DNA from: Moraxellaceae bacterium REDSEA-S32_B1
GTDB taxonomy: Bacteria; Pseudomonadota; Gammaproteobacteria; Pseudomonadales; Moraxellaceae
Assembly: GCA_001626925.1 (NCBI GenBank)
Contig: LUOR01000009.1
Coordinates: 1-54,833, forward strand
Direction of reading: 5' to 3'
Length of the DNA: 54,833 nucleotides
The position numbers and the translations under genes are program-made. Under the pieces are notes generated by a model. That model saw only the letters and a program-made list of their open reading frames with translations. It searched no databases and was not told the DNA's origin. This document shows positions 36,538-44,943 of this stretch, one piece after another. The first letter of the stretch is position 1, and each line of letters opens with the position of its first letter.

Positions 36538-37635
36538 ATGAAAATGAGTCGTATTGCATTAGCAATGTTAGTCGCTACTCCATTTGCAGCTGCAAATGCG
36601 GGTATTACCGTAACCCCTTTAATGCTTGGTTATCACTGGTATCCAGAAGATACTCAAGATAAGCAACGTGATGTTCTAACTAGCCGTGATGGCGGAACTA
36701 CACCTACTGGTACTAATGGTTCTGGTGTTGCGCTTCAAAGTGATTTGGTTGTTGGTGCTGCGATCGGTGCAGAATTGACGCCATGGTTACAAGCTGAAGT
36801 TGAATACCAACAAACTAAACCTGATGCTGCTGCGAATGAAGCTGCTACATCTTTTGGTCAACCATGGGAAGCTAAGCAAGAAACTCTTAGCTTGAATGCG
36901 ATCGCTACTACTGACGTATTCACTGGTAACTATGACAGCAAAATCAAGCCTTATGGTTTGATCGGTGTAGGCCATTCACGTATCACTGTAGATAATCCTG
37001 GTTTTGATCGTCGTTCATACGACACTCTTGGTAACTTAGGTGCAGGTGTACTTTGGCAGTTGAACGATGCATTGACACTTCGTACAGAAGCTCGTGCTAT
37101 CCACAACTTCGATAACAACTGGTGGGAAGGTCAAGGCTTGGCAGCACTTCAAGTTGTTCTTGGCGGTCACTTGAAACCAGCTGCGCCAGTGGTTGAAGTT
37201 GAGCCAGTTCCAGAGCCAGTTGTTGTTGAACCTGCTCCAGAGCAACCACAAGAAATCACTGAAGATCTTAAGATGGAACTTCGTGTATTCTTTGACATCA
37301 ACAAGTCAAACATCAAACCTCAATACAAGCCTGAAATTGCTAAAGTTGCTGAGAAATTGGTTGAATATCCAAATGCAACTGCACAAATCGAAGGTCACAC
37401 TGATAACACAGGTCCACGTAAGTTGAACGAACGTCTTTCGCTTGCTCGTGCAAACTCTGTGAAATCATCACTTGTAAATGAGTTTGGTATCGATGCAAAC
37501 CGCTTGAGCACGCAAGGTTTTGCATGGGATCAACCAATTGCAGACAACAATACTAAAGAAGGTCGTGCGATGAACCGTCGTGTATTTGCTACGATCACTG
37601 GTAGCCGTACTGTAATGGTTCAACCTGGTCAATAA
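36538..37635 (+). CDS. ompA: OmpA family outer membrane protein (major OmpA)
   Basis: The principal OmpA-like porin of Acinetobacter type: an N-terminal eight-stranded barrel and a C-terminal OmpA domain that grips peptidoglycan. The ATG at 36538 follows CTGGAGG; an upstream ATG at 36517 adds an unlikely extension. A signal peptide ends at ANA ([11 protein letters not shown]). The mature barrel (about 23-230) precedes a Pro/Val/Glu linker ([14 protein letters not shown]) and the domain with [38 protein letters not shown] and the final [18 protein letters not shown]; Asp and Arg in these segments bind diaminopimelate. C-terminal 'VQPGQ' is typical of Acinetobacter OmpA. Confidence 0.95.
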   Translation: MKMSRIALAMLVATPFAAANAGITVTPLMLGYHWYPEDTQDKQRDVLTSRDGGTTPTGTNGSGVALQSDLVVGAAIGAELTPWLQAEVEYQQTKPDAAANEAATSFGQPWEAKQETLSLNAIATTDVFTGNYDSKIKPYGLIGVGHSRITVDNPGFDRRSYDTLGNLGAGVLWQLNDALTLRTEARAIHNFDNNWWEGQGLAALQVVLGGHLKPAAPVVEVEPVPEPVVVEPAPEQPQEITEDLKMELRVFFDINKSNIKPQYKPEIAKVAEKLVEYPNATAQIEGHTDNTGPRKLNERLSLARANSVKSSLVNEFGIDANRLSTQGFAWDQPIADNNTKEGRAMNRRVFATITGSRTVMVQPGQ

Positions 37636-37658
37636 TTTGACAGTTTTTACCAAATGAT

Positions 37659-37687
37659 AAAAAAGCAACCTTCGGGTTGCTTTTTTT
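37659..37687 (+). terminator. Terminator after the first ompA
   Basis: AAAGCAACC pairs with GGTTGCTTT around TTCG, followed by T. The same stem and loop recur at 38987-39012. Confidence 0.92.
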
Positions 37688-37849
37688 GTATCAAAAAATT
37701 ACAAACTACACGATATGAAATCACTATATTGAACCCAACTTGTTGATTTAGTGATTAAATGATAAAGCTCAAAGCGAGAATTGTTTCAAAGCTTTTAATT
37801 TTGATTACTTAATAAATTTTAATGCATAACGCATATTTTGGAGTTGGAT

Positions 37850-38965
37850 ATGAACTTAAATCGTTTAACATGTGCTTTGATGTTAGCGCTCCCATTTGCT
37901 GCTGCGAATGCAGGAGTTACCGTTACACCTTTGCTGCTTGGCTACACTTTCCAGGATACTCAGCACAATAATTCTGGGGAAAAAGGTGATTTAACAAGCG
38001 CAGCAGAAATCCAAGATGATTTATTCGTTGGTGCTGCACTTGGTGTAGAGCTTACGCCATGGTTGGGTTTTGAGGCTGAATATAACCAAGTAAATGGTGA
38101 TATCGAACTTGGTGGTGAGCAAATCAACGGCGCTGAATACACTCAAAGCCAAATCAACGGTAATTTCTATGTGACTTCTGATTTGATCACAAAAGACTAT
38201 GATAGCAAGTTTAAGCCTTATGTACTTTTAGGTGCTGGTCATTACAAATATGATTTTGACGGTGCGGATGAAGCAACATTGGGTCGTGCAGGTCGCGGTC
38301 TGAAAGAAGAAGGTACTTTGGGTAATGCGGGTATTGGTGCGTTCTATCGTTTCAATGATGCGTTGTCACTACGTACAGAAGCTCGTGCGACATATAATGC
38401 TGATGAAGAGTTTTGGAACTACACCGCACTTGCTGGTTTGAATGTTGTTTTGGGTGGTCACTTGAAACCTGAAGCACCTGTCGTAGCGGTTGAGCCACTT
38501 CCAGAGCCTGCTCCTGCGCCAGTACCTGCGCCACGTGTAGAGCAAGAAACCATTAACCTTGCTGCCGATGCATTGTTTAAATTTGACGGATCATCAGTGT
38601 CTGACTTATTGCCACAAGGGCGTGCGACACTTGATCAAGTTGTTGACGCTGTAAATGGTAACTACACGACGATTAACAGTATTGGTGTTACAGGTCACAC
38701 GGATCGCTTGGGTTCTGAAAAATACAACTATGATCTTGGTATGAAGCGTGCGCAAACAGTGCAGCAATACCTTGCTACACGTGGTATTCAAACTCAAATG
38801 AGTGTCAACAGTGCAGGTGAGACTCAGCCTGTAACAACGAACTGTACTGGTACGAAAGCAACTGCTGAATTAAAAGCATGTTTACAACCTGACCGCCGTG
38901 TAACACTACAAATCACTGGTGTGAAGAAAGTCGTTGTGCAGCCTGAACAAATGTCAGGACAATAA
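37850..38965 (+). CDS. Second OmpA family outer membrane protein
   Basis: A 371-residue paralogue of the preceding gene, in tandem 214 bases downstream. The ATG at 37850 has TTGGAG six bases upstream; the open frame starts at a TTG (37838) that is the binding site itself. The signal peptide (LPFAAANA) and first strands ([17 protein letters not shown]) match the first OmpA, and both barrels end [20 protein letters not shown]. The C-terminal domain differs: [44 protein letters not shown] and a Cys pair (NC...AC) before LQPDRRV, as in E. coli-type OmpA. The linker is Pro/Ala-rich. It has its own terminator. Confidence 0.94.
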   Translation: MNLNRLTCALMLALPFAAANAGVTVTPLLLGYTFQDTQHNNSGEKGDLTSAAEIQDDLFVGAALGVELTPWLGFEAEYNQVNGDIELGGEQINGAEYTQSQINGNFYVTSDLITKDYDSKFKPYVLLGAGHYKYDFDGADEATLGRAGRGLKEEGTLGNAGIGAFYRFNDALSLRTEARATYNADEEFWNYTALAGLNVVLGGHLKPEAPVVAVEPLPEPAPAPVPAPRVEQETINLAADALFKFDGSSVSDLLPQGRATLDQVVDAVNGNYTTINSIGVTGHTDRLGSEKYNYDLGMKRAQTVQQYLATRGIQTQMSVNSAGETQPVTTNCTGTKATAELKACLQPDRRVTLQITGVKKVVVQPEQMSGQ

Positions 38966-38986
38966 TTAGATAATTGAACATCATAG

Positions 38987-39012
38987 AAAAGCAACCTTCG
39001 GGTTGCTTTTTT
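38987..39012 (+). terminator. Terminator after the second ompA
   Basis: AAAGCAACC/GGTTGCTTT with a TTCG loop and T-run, identical in stem and loop to the terminator of the first ompA. Confidence 0.92.
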
Positions 39013-39029
39013 AGTTTTGTATGCAAAGC

Positions 39030-39200
39030 TTAATGATCAGTTTGCCAATCTGTTTTACGAAGCTGATGTTTCGATGCTTTGCGTTCACGTCGATGCGTCG
39101 CTTGAGGCTTTTCAGTTTCAAAGACACCACTTTTATGCAAAAGTGGAGATCTTGCGACGGGGTTGCGCGATTTGATTTTCGGCATATCTTTCAGTTTCAT
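39030..39200 (-). CDS. Small basic conserved-type protein, unknown function
   Basis: A 56-residue, very basic protein (MKLKDMPKIKSRNPVARSPL then LHKSGVFETEKPQ, ending in ATHRRERKASKHQLRKTD). The ATG at 39200 follows TTGGAACG; the frame also opens at a TTG at 39230. The core R-N-P-V-A-R-S-P-L-L-x-K-x-G-V resembles a small conserved protein seen in many gammaproteobacteria (from memory, unchecked), whose function I do not know; its charge suggests nucleic acid or ribosome binding. It converges with the second ompA. Confidence 0.72.
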   Translation of the reverse strand: MKLKDMPKIKSRNPVARSPLLHKSGVFETEKPQATHRRERKASKHQLRKTDWQTDH

Positions 39201-39507
39201 TTTTAATCGTTCCAAAAAAGAAAAAATCAAGCGAATGCTAGATTGAATAGACTGTTAAAGTCTGTGTTGGCATTCGGACATTTGTTGCGATTTAACATAT
39301 GTCCGTGAGCTGACGTATGCTGAATCAGTTTGATTTGTACTTTTGGGATAACAGCATGACGTCCTCCTTTTCAATGAATGTTGAAGATAGCATAAAGGTT
39401 GAGCGCATTTTAAACGATACACTGAACTTGTCAAAAACAGCCCCACAAATGCAATAAAAGCCGATATAGTGGGATATAAATGTGTATAAAAATAGTAGGT
39501 TGTTATC
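39201..39507. other. Non-coding stretch with a 10-codon ORF (minus strand)
   Basis: The 307-base gap holds, on the minus strand, AAAGGAGG (39363-39370) five bases before an ATG at 39357 that opens a 10-codon frame (MLLSQKYKSN) ending at 39325. This is the strongest ribosome binding site in the neighbourhood. It lies upstream of the small basic protein gene and may be a leader peptide. Nothing else is recognised. Confidence 0.35.
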
Positions 39508-40335
39508 ATGAAAATGTATCAGGTCGATGCTTTTAGCCAAAAGTTGTTTAAGGGGAATCCTGCGGCAGTGATTATCTTGGAGGAATGGCTTGATGAGTCC
39601 GTCATGCAGAATATTGCGATGGAGAATAATCTTGCTGAAACTGCTTTTGTAAAAAGGTTGGATACGACAAACTTTGAGATTCGATGGTTTACACCTGTTG
39701 CGGAAGTTGATTTTTGCGGTCATGCGACTTTGGCGAGTGCCTGTATTTTATTTCAGCTAGATGTCGAATTAAAACATATCATTTTTCATGTGCGTAAGCT
39801 GGGTGAGTTTATGGTGTATCAGGCTGAAGATGGCAAGATTCATATGAATTTTCCGATTCGTCGTGCAGAGCATATTGACGATTATCCTGAGTTGTTGCGT
39901 GAAGGGTTAACCAAACCATTTAAAGCAGTCTATCTCAGCCCACAAGCTTATATTGTGGAATATGAGTCTGTACAAGATGTACTCGATGAGCAACCTGATT
40001 TTGTCAAACTAAAAGCACTTGGTAATTTAAGAACAGCAATTACAGCATCGAATCGTGATGTAGCAATTACAGCCAGTGCAGATCATGAGCATGTAGATTG
40101 TGTTTCTCGTTATTTTGCGCCTGCGATGGGTATAGATGAAGATCCTGTGACAGGTTCGATTCATACTGGGATTGTGCCGATTTGGGCGGAGCGTTTAAAC
40201 AAAAAAGAATTGGTTGTCTATCAAGCCTCAAAACGAGGCGGCACGCTGTATTGCAAAATGATGGATGATGAGCGTATGGAAGTGGCGGGCTATGCAAGGC
40301 TGTATATGATTGCCGAAATTAATATTGCTAATTAA
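39508..40335 (+). CDS. PhzF family isomerase/epimerase-like protein
   Basis: A 275-residue protein of the diaminopimelate epimerase-like PhzF fold. Visible family motifs are VDAFSQKLFKGNPAAVIIL at the N-terminus, NNLAETAFVKR (catalytic Glu in the LAET stretch), IRWFTPVAEVDFCGHATLASA, and RYFAPAMGIDEDPVTGSIHTGIVPIWAE near residue 200. PhzF proper acts in phenazine synthesis; most chromosomal homologues, like this isolated gene, are of unknown substrate. The ATG at 39508 lacks a strong ribosome binding site; a second in-frame ATG is six bases downstream. Confidence 0.9.
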   Translation: MKMYQVDAFSQKLFKGNPAAVIILEEWLDESVMQNIAMENNLAETAFVKRLDTTNFEIRWFTPVAEVDFCGHATLASACILFQLDVELKHIIFHVRKLGEFMVYQAEDGKIHMNFPIRRAEHIDDYPELLREGLTKPFKAVYLSPQAYIVEYESVQDVLDEQPDFVKLKALGNLRTAITASNRDVAITASADHEHVDCVSRYFAPAMGIDEDPVTGSIHTGIVPIWAERLNKKELVVYQASKRGGTLYCKMMDDERMEVAGYARLYMIAEINIAN

Positions 40336-40462
40336 CTTAGCATGGTTATTCAATTCTTAGATTAGCAATTGATGAAATGCAGCATTGCTCCAAAATGATG
40401 CGTAAATTTGGATGCTATATAAATTAAGTCAAATGACCCATTTGTAGAATCTACGTTGTATT

Positions 40463-40489
40463 GCACTAAAAGGATGCACTTTAGGAGCA
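40463..40489 (+). promoter_or_regulatory. Possible NtrC binding sites upstream of the nas operon
   Basis: GCACTAAAAGGATGC (40463-40477) matches the NtrC pattern GCAC(C/T)-N5-GGTGC with one mismatch in the right half. It overlaps a second, weaker site, TGCACTTTAGGAGCA (40475-40489). They lie about 250 bases before the sigma-54 promoter, farther than usual but workable for an enhancer. Confidence 0.4.
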
Positions 40490-40734
40490 TGTTCAATCTA
40501 GAACGAAGTGTTTAGAAGTAAAGGTAAGAATAAATAAACAATCGAGGTTCGGATTAGATTTTGACTGGTGAAGTTGTGATCATTTATGTGTTGATTATTG
40601 AATCAAGGAAAAGGAAAGTGTTGTTTTCTAATTAATAGTAATTTATGAATTTAATTTAAATCTAAATAAAAACAAATTCTTAGAATTGATTTTTTTGTTA
40701 ATGGAAATACTTTTTAAAATGACTATCTGAATTT

Positions 40735-40749
40735 TGGCATGGCTGTTGC
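40735..40749 (+). promoter_or_regulatory. Sigma-54 (-24/-12) promoter of the nas operon
   Basis: TGGCATGGCTGTTGC matches the RpoN consensus TGGCAC-N5-TTGC, with the exact spacing and one mismatch, and is followed by A as in the extended consensus. The start point is expected near 40761, about 115 bases before the transporter start codon. Confidence 0.8.
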
Positions 40750-40759
40750 ATTACATCTT

Positions 40760-40806
40760 GTAAGTCAAAGATGACTCCAAATTGCAACGGTCAATGGCGC
40801 CCGTTC
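40760..40806 (+). promoter_or_regulatory. Two-hairpin leader RNA, candidate NasT (ANTAR) target
   Basis: Hairpin 1 (40763-40776) is AGTC-AAAGAT-GACT; hairpin 2 (40786-40805) is AACGGTC-AATGGC-GCCCGTT with one internal T/C mismatch. Both loops are six bases with A at position 1 and G at position 4, the recognition signature of ANTAR domain proteins. The linker is nine bases. The NasT ANTAR protein is encoded at 53762-54361. No canonical terminator with a T-run is evident between the hairpins and the gene. The first hairpin competes with CATCTT/AAGATG (40754-40773). Confidence 0.72.
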
Positions 40807-40875
40807 TGACAAGCGAATATGTGGTTTTAAGTTTTATTACTGCATCAATATATGTTTAGTTCAGGGGACGCCATT

Positions 40876-42222
40876 ATGTCTGTTGATATGTCTGCAAAAA
40901 AAGCAACATCCATTAAACTGTTTAGTTTTTCCACTCCCGCAATGCGTGCTTTCCATATGTCATGGCTCGCATTCTTTATCTGTTTCTTTGCATGGTTTGC
41001 TTGCGCGCCATTGATGCCAGTCATTGCAGGTGAATTTCATCTGACCAAAGATCAGATTGCTAATATCAATATCGCAGCAGTTGCGATCACCATTCTCGTT
41101 CGTTTAATCATTGGTCCATTGACTGATAAATACGGTCCACGTCGTACGTATACCGCTCTATTACTGATCGGAAGTATTCCTGTATTTGGTGTAGCTGCTG
41201 CAAATAGCTACGAATCATTCTTATTCTTCCGTCTATTGATTGGTGCGATCGGCGCAAGCTTCGTCATCACGCAATATCACACCAGTGTGATGTTTGCACC
41301 AAATGTCGTCGGGACTGCGAATGCAGCAACTGCGGGTTGGGGTAATGCAGGTGGTGGTGCGACGCAAGCGTTAATGCCTTTATTAATGGCTGCTTTGATC
41401 ATGGTTGGTGTAGATGCGGCTTGGGGTTGGAGAGCAGCGTTATTGGTACCAGGTATTTTGATGGTCATCGTTGGCATCATGTACTGGAAGCTTACTCAAG
41501 ATAGCCCACAAGGTGACTATAAAGAGCTTCGTGCAATGGGCATGGAAACTGGTAGTGGTAAGAAAAGTAGCATGGGTATCTTAAAACAAGCTGCATCGAA
41601 CTACCGTGTGTGGATTCTGTTCCTGACTTATGGTGCATGTTTTGGTGTGGAAATCTTTATCCATAACATTGCTGCAATGTATTACGTCGATACTTTTAAT
41701 CTCGGTCTAAAAGAAGCAGGTCTAGCAGCAGGTATCTTTGGTTTGCTTGCGCTGTTTGCTCGTGCTCTAGGTGGCATCATTTCTGACAAAGTTGCGCTCG
41801 GTAAAGGTTTGGATGGTCGTACCAAAATATTACTCATCATGATCTTGGGTGAAGGGATTTTCCTGATTCTTTTCTCGCAAATGTCTACGGTGTGGACGGC
41901 GATCATGATGATGACAATCTTTGGTTTGTTCACTCACATGGCATGTGGCGCAACTTATGCACTGGTACCGTTTATTGATCGTGAATCATTAGGTGGTGTA
42001 GCTGGGATCATTGGTGCAGGTGGTAATGTCGGTGCGGTGGCAGCAGGTTTCTTGCTCAAAGGTATGGTGGATATTCAAACTGCACTGATGGTCATCGGGG
42101 TGTTGGTGCTGGTTGCAGGTGTATCAGTAATGTTCATCCGCTTTAGCCCAGAGCACAAAGCCAAAGAGCAAAAATTATTTGAACAAGCGATTGCGGAACG
42201 TAACGCAATTGCAGAGGCCTAA
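40876..42222 (+). CDS. NarK/NasA-type nitrate/nitrite MFS transporter
   Basis: A 448-residue inner-membrane transporter of the nitrate/nitrite porter family, importing nitrate for assimilation. The ATG at 40876 follows CAGGGGACG; an ATG at 40852 opens the frame but lacks a binding site. Twelve membrane helices are expected. Family signatures are present: AGWGNAGGGATQALMPL (near residue 155, helix 5) and IGAGGNVGAVAAGFL (near 382, helix 11), both nitrate-signature Gly-rich motifs, plus RLIIGPLTDKYGPRRTYT in the helix 2-3 loop. It is the first gene of the nas operon downstream of the sigma-54 promoter and leader hairpins. Confidence 0.94.
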   Translation: MSVDMSAKKATSIKLFSFSTPAMRAFHMSWLAFFICFFAWFACAPLMPVIAGEFHLTKDQIANINIAAVAITILVRLIIGPLTDKYGPRRTYTALLLIGSIPVFGVAAANSYESFLFFRLLIGAIGASFVITQYHTSVMFAPNVVGTANAATAGWGNAGGGATQALMPLLMAALIMVGVDAAWGWRAALLVPGILMVIVGIMYWKLTQDSPQGDYKELRAMGMETGSGKKSSMGILKQAASNYRVWILFLTYGACFGVEIFIHNIAAMYYVDTFNLGLKEAGLAAGIFGLLALFARALGGIISDKVALGKGLDGRTKILLIMILGEGIFLILFSQMSTVWTAIMMMTIFGLFTHMACGATYALVPFIDRESLGGVAGIIGAGGNVGAVAAGFLLKGMVDIQTALMVIGVLVLVAGVSVMFIRFSPEHKAKEQKLFEQAIAERNAIAEA

Positions 42223-42257
42223 GCATAAACCTTAGCCTCAATAGCCAAAATAGCAGA

Positions 42258-42299
42258 GGTCAACTGACTTGAAGTGATGAAGTAAATAGTCAGTTGATC
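42258..42299. other. Strong stem-loop between the transporter gene and nirB
   Basis: GGTCAACTGACT (42258-42269) pairs with AGTCAGTTGATC (42288-42299): ten Watson-Crick pairs plus an outer G-T and G-C, around an 18-base loop. No T-run follows. It may be an mRNA-stabilising or processing element within the operon. Confidence 0.6.
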
Positions 42300-42350
42300 G
42301 AAGCCAAAGATAGCAAATACAGATAGTAGAAATAACGCGGAGAAATTCCC

Positions 42351-44891
42351 ATGAAATTAGTAGTTGTTGGTCATGGTATGGTTGGGCACAAATTCTTGGA
42401 AGGCGTGCTTGAATATGCGAACGATGATGTTGAAATTACGGTCATCGCAGAAGAACCACGTTTGGCGTATGACCGTGTCCATCTCACTGAATATTTTTCT
42501 GGGAAATCCGCCAAAGATTTGTCATTAGCACGTCAGGACTTTGCAGATGCCTATGGGATTGATCTGCATTTAAATACCCAAGCGATTGCCATTGATCGTG
42601 AAGCGCAAATCGTTACCACCAAATCAGGTCAACAAGTTCCTTATGACAAGTTGATTCTGTCTACGGGTTCTTATCCATTTGTACCGCCGATTCCAGGTAA
42701 TGATCGTGAAAACTGCTTTGTATACCGTACGATTGAAGACTTGGATGCGATCCGTGCTGCAAGTCAAACGGCAAAAAATGGTGTCGTGATCGGTGGTGGT
42801 CTGCTTGGTCTAGAAGCGGCAAAAGCACTGGTTGATTTGGACTTAAAAGCACATGTGGTGGAATTTGCACCACGCTTGATGGCAGTGCAAATTGACGATC
42901 TTGGCGGTAAAGTTCTGCGCAATAAGATTGAAGATTTAGGTGTTGAAGTTCTCACCCAAAAAGCCACTCAAGCGATTGAGGGTGGGGATGACTTCATTCA
43001 TAGCATGAAGTTTTCTGATGGCACAGAGCTGAAAACAGATTTGATCGTCTTCTCCGCAGGGATTCGTCCACGTGACGAGTTGGCACGTCAGTCAGGGCTG
43101 GAGCTTGGCGAGCGTGGCGGTATCGTGATTAATGATTATTGCCAAACTTCTGATGAACATATCTATGCGATCGGTGAGTGTGCACTATGGCAGGGCAAAA
43201 TTTACGGTTTGGTTGCACCAGGTTATGATATGGCACGTATCGCTGCCAAGCATGTGATGCAAGAGGAAACCAATCGTTTTGCTGGTGCGGACATGAGCAC
43301 CAAGCTCAAGCTGATGGGTGTTGATGTGGCATCGATCGGTGATGCACATGGTAATCATCCGTCTGCGGCAAGCTATTTCTATAATGATGACCATGCACAA
43401 GTCTATAAAAAAATCGTCATCAATAAAGAAACCAAAAAATTACTCGGCGCTGTCCTCGTCGGTGATGCAAAAGAATATAGCGAACTGCTCCAAATGATGC
43501 TCAACGACATGGATTTGCCTGAAAATCCAGACAGCTTGATCGTGCCACAATATGGCGGTAGCAATGTCGCATCATCAGGTGGCACAGGTGTTGATCTGTT
43601 ACCTGACTCTGCAACGATTTGTTCATGTAATAACGTGTCGAAAGCAGATTTGTGCAGTGCGATTGCTGACGGTTCGACATCGCTTGGCGCATTGAAAAAA
43701 TGTACCAAAGCGGCGACAGCATGTGGTGGCTGTGCGCCACTGGTGACACAAGTGTTGAAAGCGGAATTACAACGTCAAGGTGTCACGGTCAACAACCACC
43801 TTTGCGAGCATTTCCCGTACTCTCGCCAAGAGTTGTATCACTTGGTACGTGTCAATGAAATTCGTTCTTTTGATGAGCTGATTTCAAAACACGGTCATGG
43901 ATTGGGTTGTGATATCTGTAAGCCAACCGCATCGAATATTCTTGCATCTTGCTGGAATGACTTTATCTTGCAAAAAGAACACGCAGGCTTACAAGACAGT
44001 AATGACTACTTCCTCGGCAATATTCAAAAAGATGGTTCTTACTCAGTCGTACCACGTATGGCGGGTGGTGAAGTTACACCAGATGGCTTGATCGCTGTCG
44101 GTCAAATTGCCAAGAAGTATGGCTTATATACCAAAATCACAGGCGGTCAACGTGTCGATTTGTTCGGTGCGCAAGTGCATCAATTACCAACGATTTGGGA
44201 GGAATTGATCGCTGCAGGTTTTGAGTCTGGGCATGCCTACGGCAAATCACTTCGTACAGTGAAATCGTGTGTCGGTAGTACATGGTGTCGTTATGGTGTG
44301 GATGATTCGGTGGGCTTGGCGATCTTCTTGGAAAACCGTTACAAGGGCTTGCGCTCTCCGCACAAATTAAAAATGGCAGTATCTGGCTGTACGCGTGAAT
44401 GTGCCGAAGCACAAGGTAAAGATGTCGGTGTCATCGCCACTGAAAAAGGTTGGAACCTCTATGTTTGCGGTAACGGCGGTATGAAACCTCGCCATGCAGA
44501 ATTGCTTGCATCTGATTTGGATACCAATACTTTGATTCGTTATATCGACCGCTTCTTTATGTTCTATATCCAAACTGCCGATCGTCTACAACGGACTAGC
44601 GTATGGCGTGACAACCTTGAAGGTGGTTTGGATTACCTCAAAGATGTGGTGGTGAATGACTCGCTTGGTGTGGCACAAGAGCTTGAAGATCGTATGCAAC
44701 ACGTGGTGAATACTTATCAAGACGAATGGAATACTGCAGTCACTGATCCAAAAGTCCGTGCTCGTTTCCAAACCTTTATTAACTCTGATCAAGCTGATCC
44801 GCATATTCAGTTTACGCCTGAGCGTGGTCAAATCCGTCCGATGAATGCGCAAGAGCGTGATGCAAAACGTATTGCAGTAACGTCTGTATAA
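42351..44891 (+). CDS. nirB: NAD(P)H nitrite reductase large subunit NirB
   Basis: Reduces nitrite to ammonium with NAD(P)H in the cytoplasm. The 846 residues show the domain order FAD/NAD(P)H oxidoreductase (about 1-400; VVGHGMVGHKFLE, VIGGGLLGLEAAKAL), BFD-type [2Fe-2S] domain (CSCNNVSKADLC ... CGGCAP), a further Cys-rich segment (GCDICKP), a ferredoxin-like half domain and the siroheme/[4Fe-4S] domain with SCVGSTWCRYG (C-x5-C) and GCTRECAEAQGKDVGVI (C-x3-C). All cluster ligands are present, so the protein looks intact. It begins GCGGAGAAATTCCC before ATG at 42351. It acts with NirD, here fused to the next product. Confidence 0.97.
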   Translation: MKLVVVGHGMVGHKFLEGVLEYANDDVEITVIAEEPRLAYDRVHLTEYFSGKSAKDLSLARQDFADAYGIDLHLNTQAIAIDREAQIVTTKSGQQVPYDKLILSTGSYPFVPPIPGNDRENCFVYRTIEDLDAIRAASQTAKNGVVIGGGLLGLEAAKALVDLDLKAHVVEFAPRLMAVQIDDLGGKVLRNKIEDLGVEVLTQKATQAIEGGDDFIHSMKFSDGTELKTDLIVFSAGIRPRDELARQSGLELGERGGIVINDYCQTSDEHIYAIGECALWQGKIYGLVAPGYDMARIAAKHVMQEETNRFAGADMSTKLKLMGVDVASIGDAHGNHPSAASYFYNDDHAQVYKKIVINKETKKLLGAVLVGDAKEYSELLQMMLNDMDLPENPDSLIVPQYGGSNVASSGGTGVDLLPDSATICSCNNVSKADLCSAIADGSTSLGALKKCTKAATACGGCAPLVTQVLKAELQRQGVTVNNHLCEHFPYSRQELYHLVRVNEIRSFDELISKHGHGLGCDICKPTASNILASCWNDFILQKEHAGLQDSNDYFLGNIQKDGSYSVVPRMAGGEVTPDGLIAVGQIAKKYGLYTKITGGQRVDLFGAQVHQLPTIWEELIAAGFESGHAYGKSLRTVKSCVGSTWCRYGVDDSVGLAIFLENRYKGLRSPHKLKMAVSGCTRECAEAQGKDVGVIATEKGWNLYVCGNGGMKPRHAELLASDLDTNTLIRYIDRFFMFYIQTADRLQRTSVWRDNLEGGLDYLKDVVVNDSLGVAQELEDRMQHVVNTYQDEWNTAVTDPKVRARFQTFINSDQADPHIQFTPERGQIRPMNAQERDAKRIAVTSV

Positions 44892-44943
44892 AGTGAACAA
44901 ATTCGAGTTAGCGAAAAGTATTTAAGAATTGAAGGAAACTATC

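Noticed and set aside
39255..39723. Minus-strand open frames of 84 and 132 codons
   Set aside because: They run into or across the phzF gene and lack suitable start signals, apart from the internal 10-codon ORF noted separately.
40760..40875. Classical intrinsic terminator in the nas leader
   Set aside because: No GC-rich stem directly before the T-rich stretch (GGTTTTAAGTTTT near 40823) could be found by eye.
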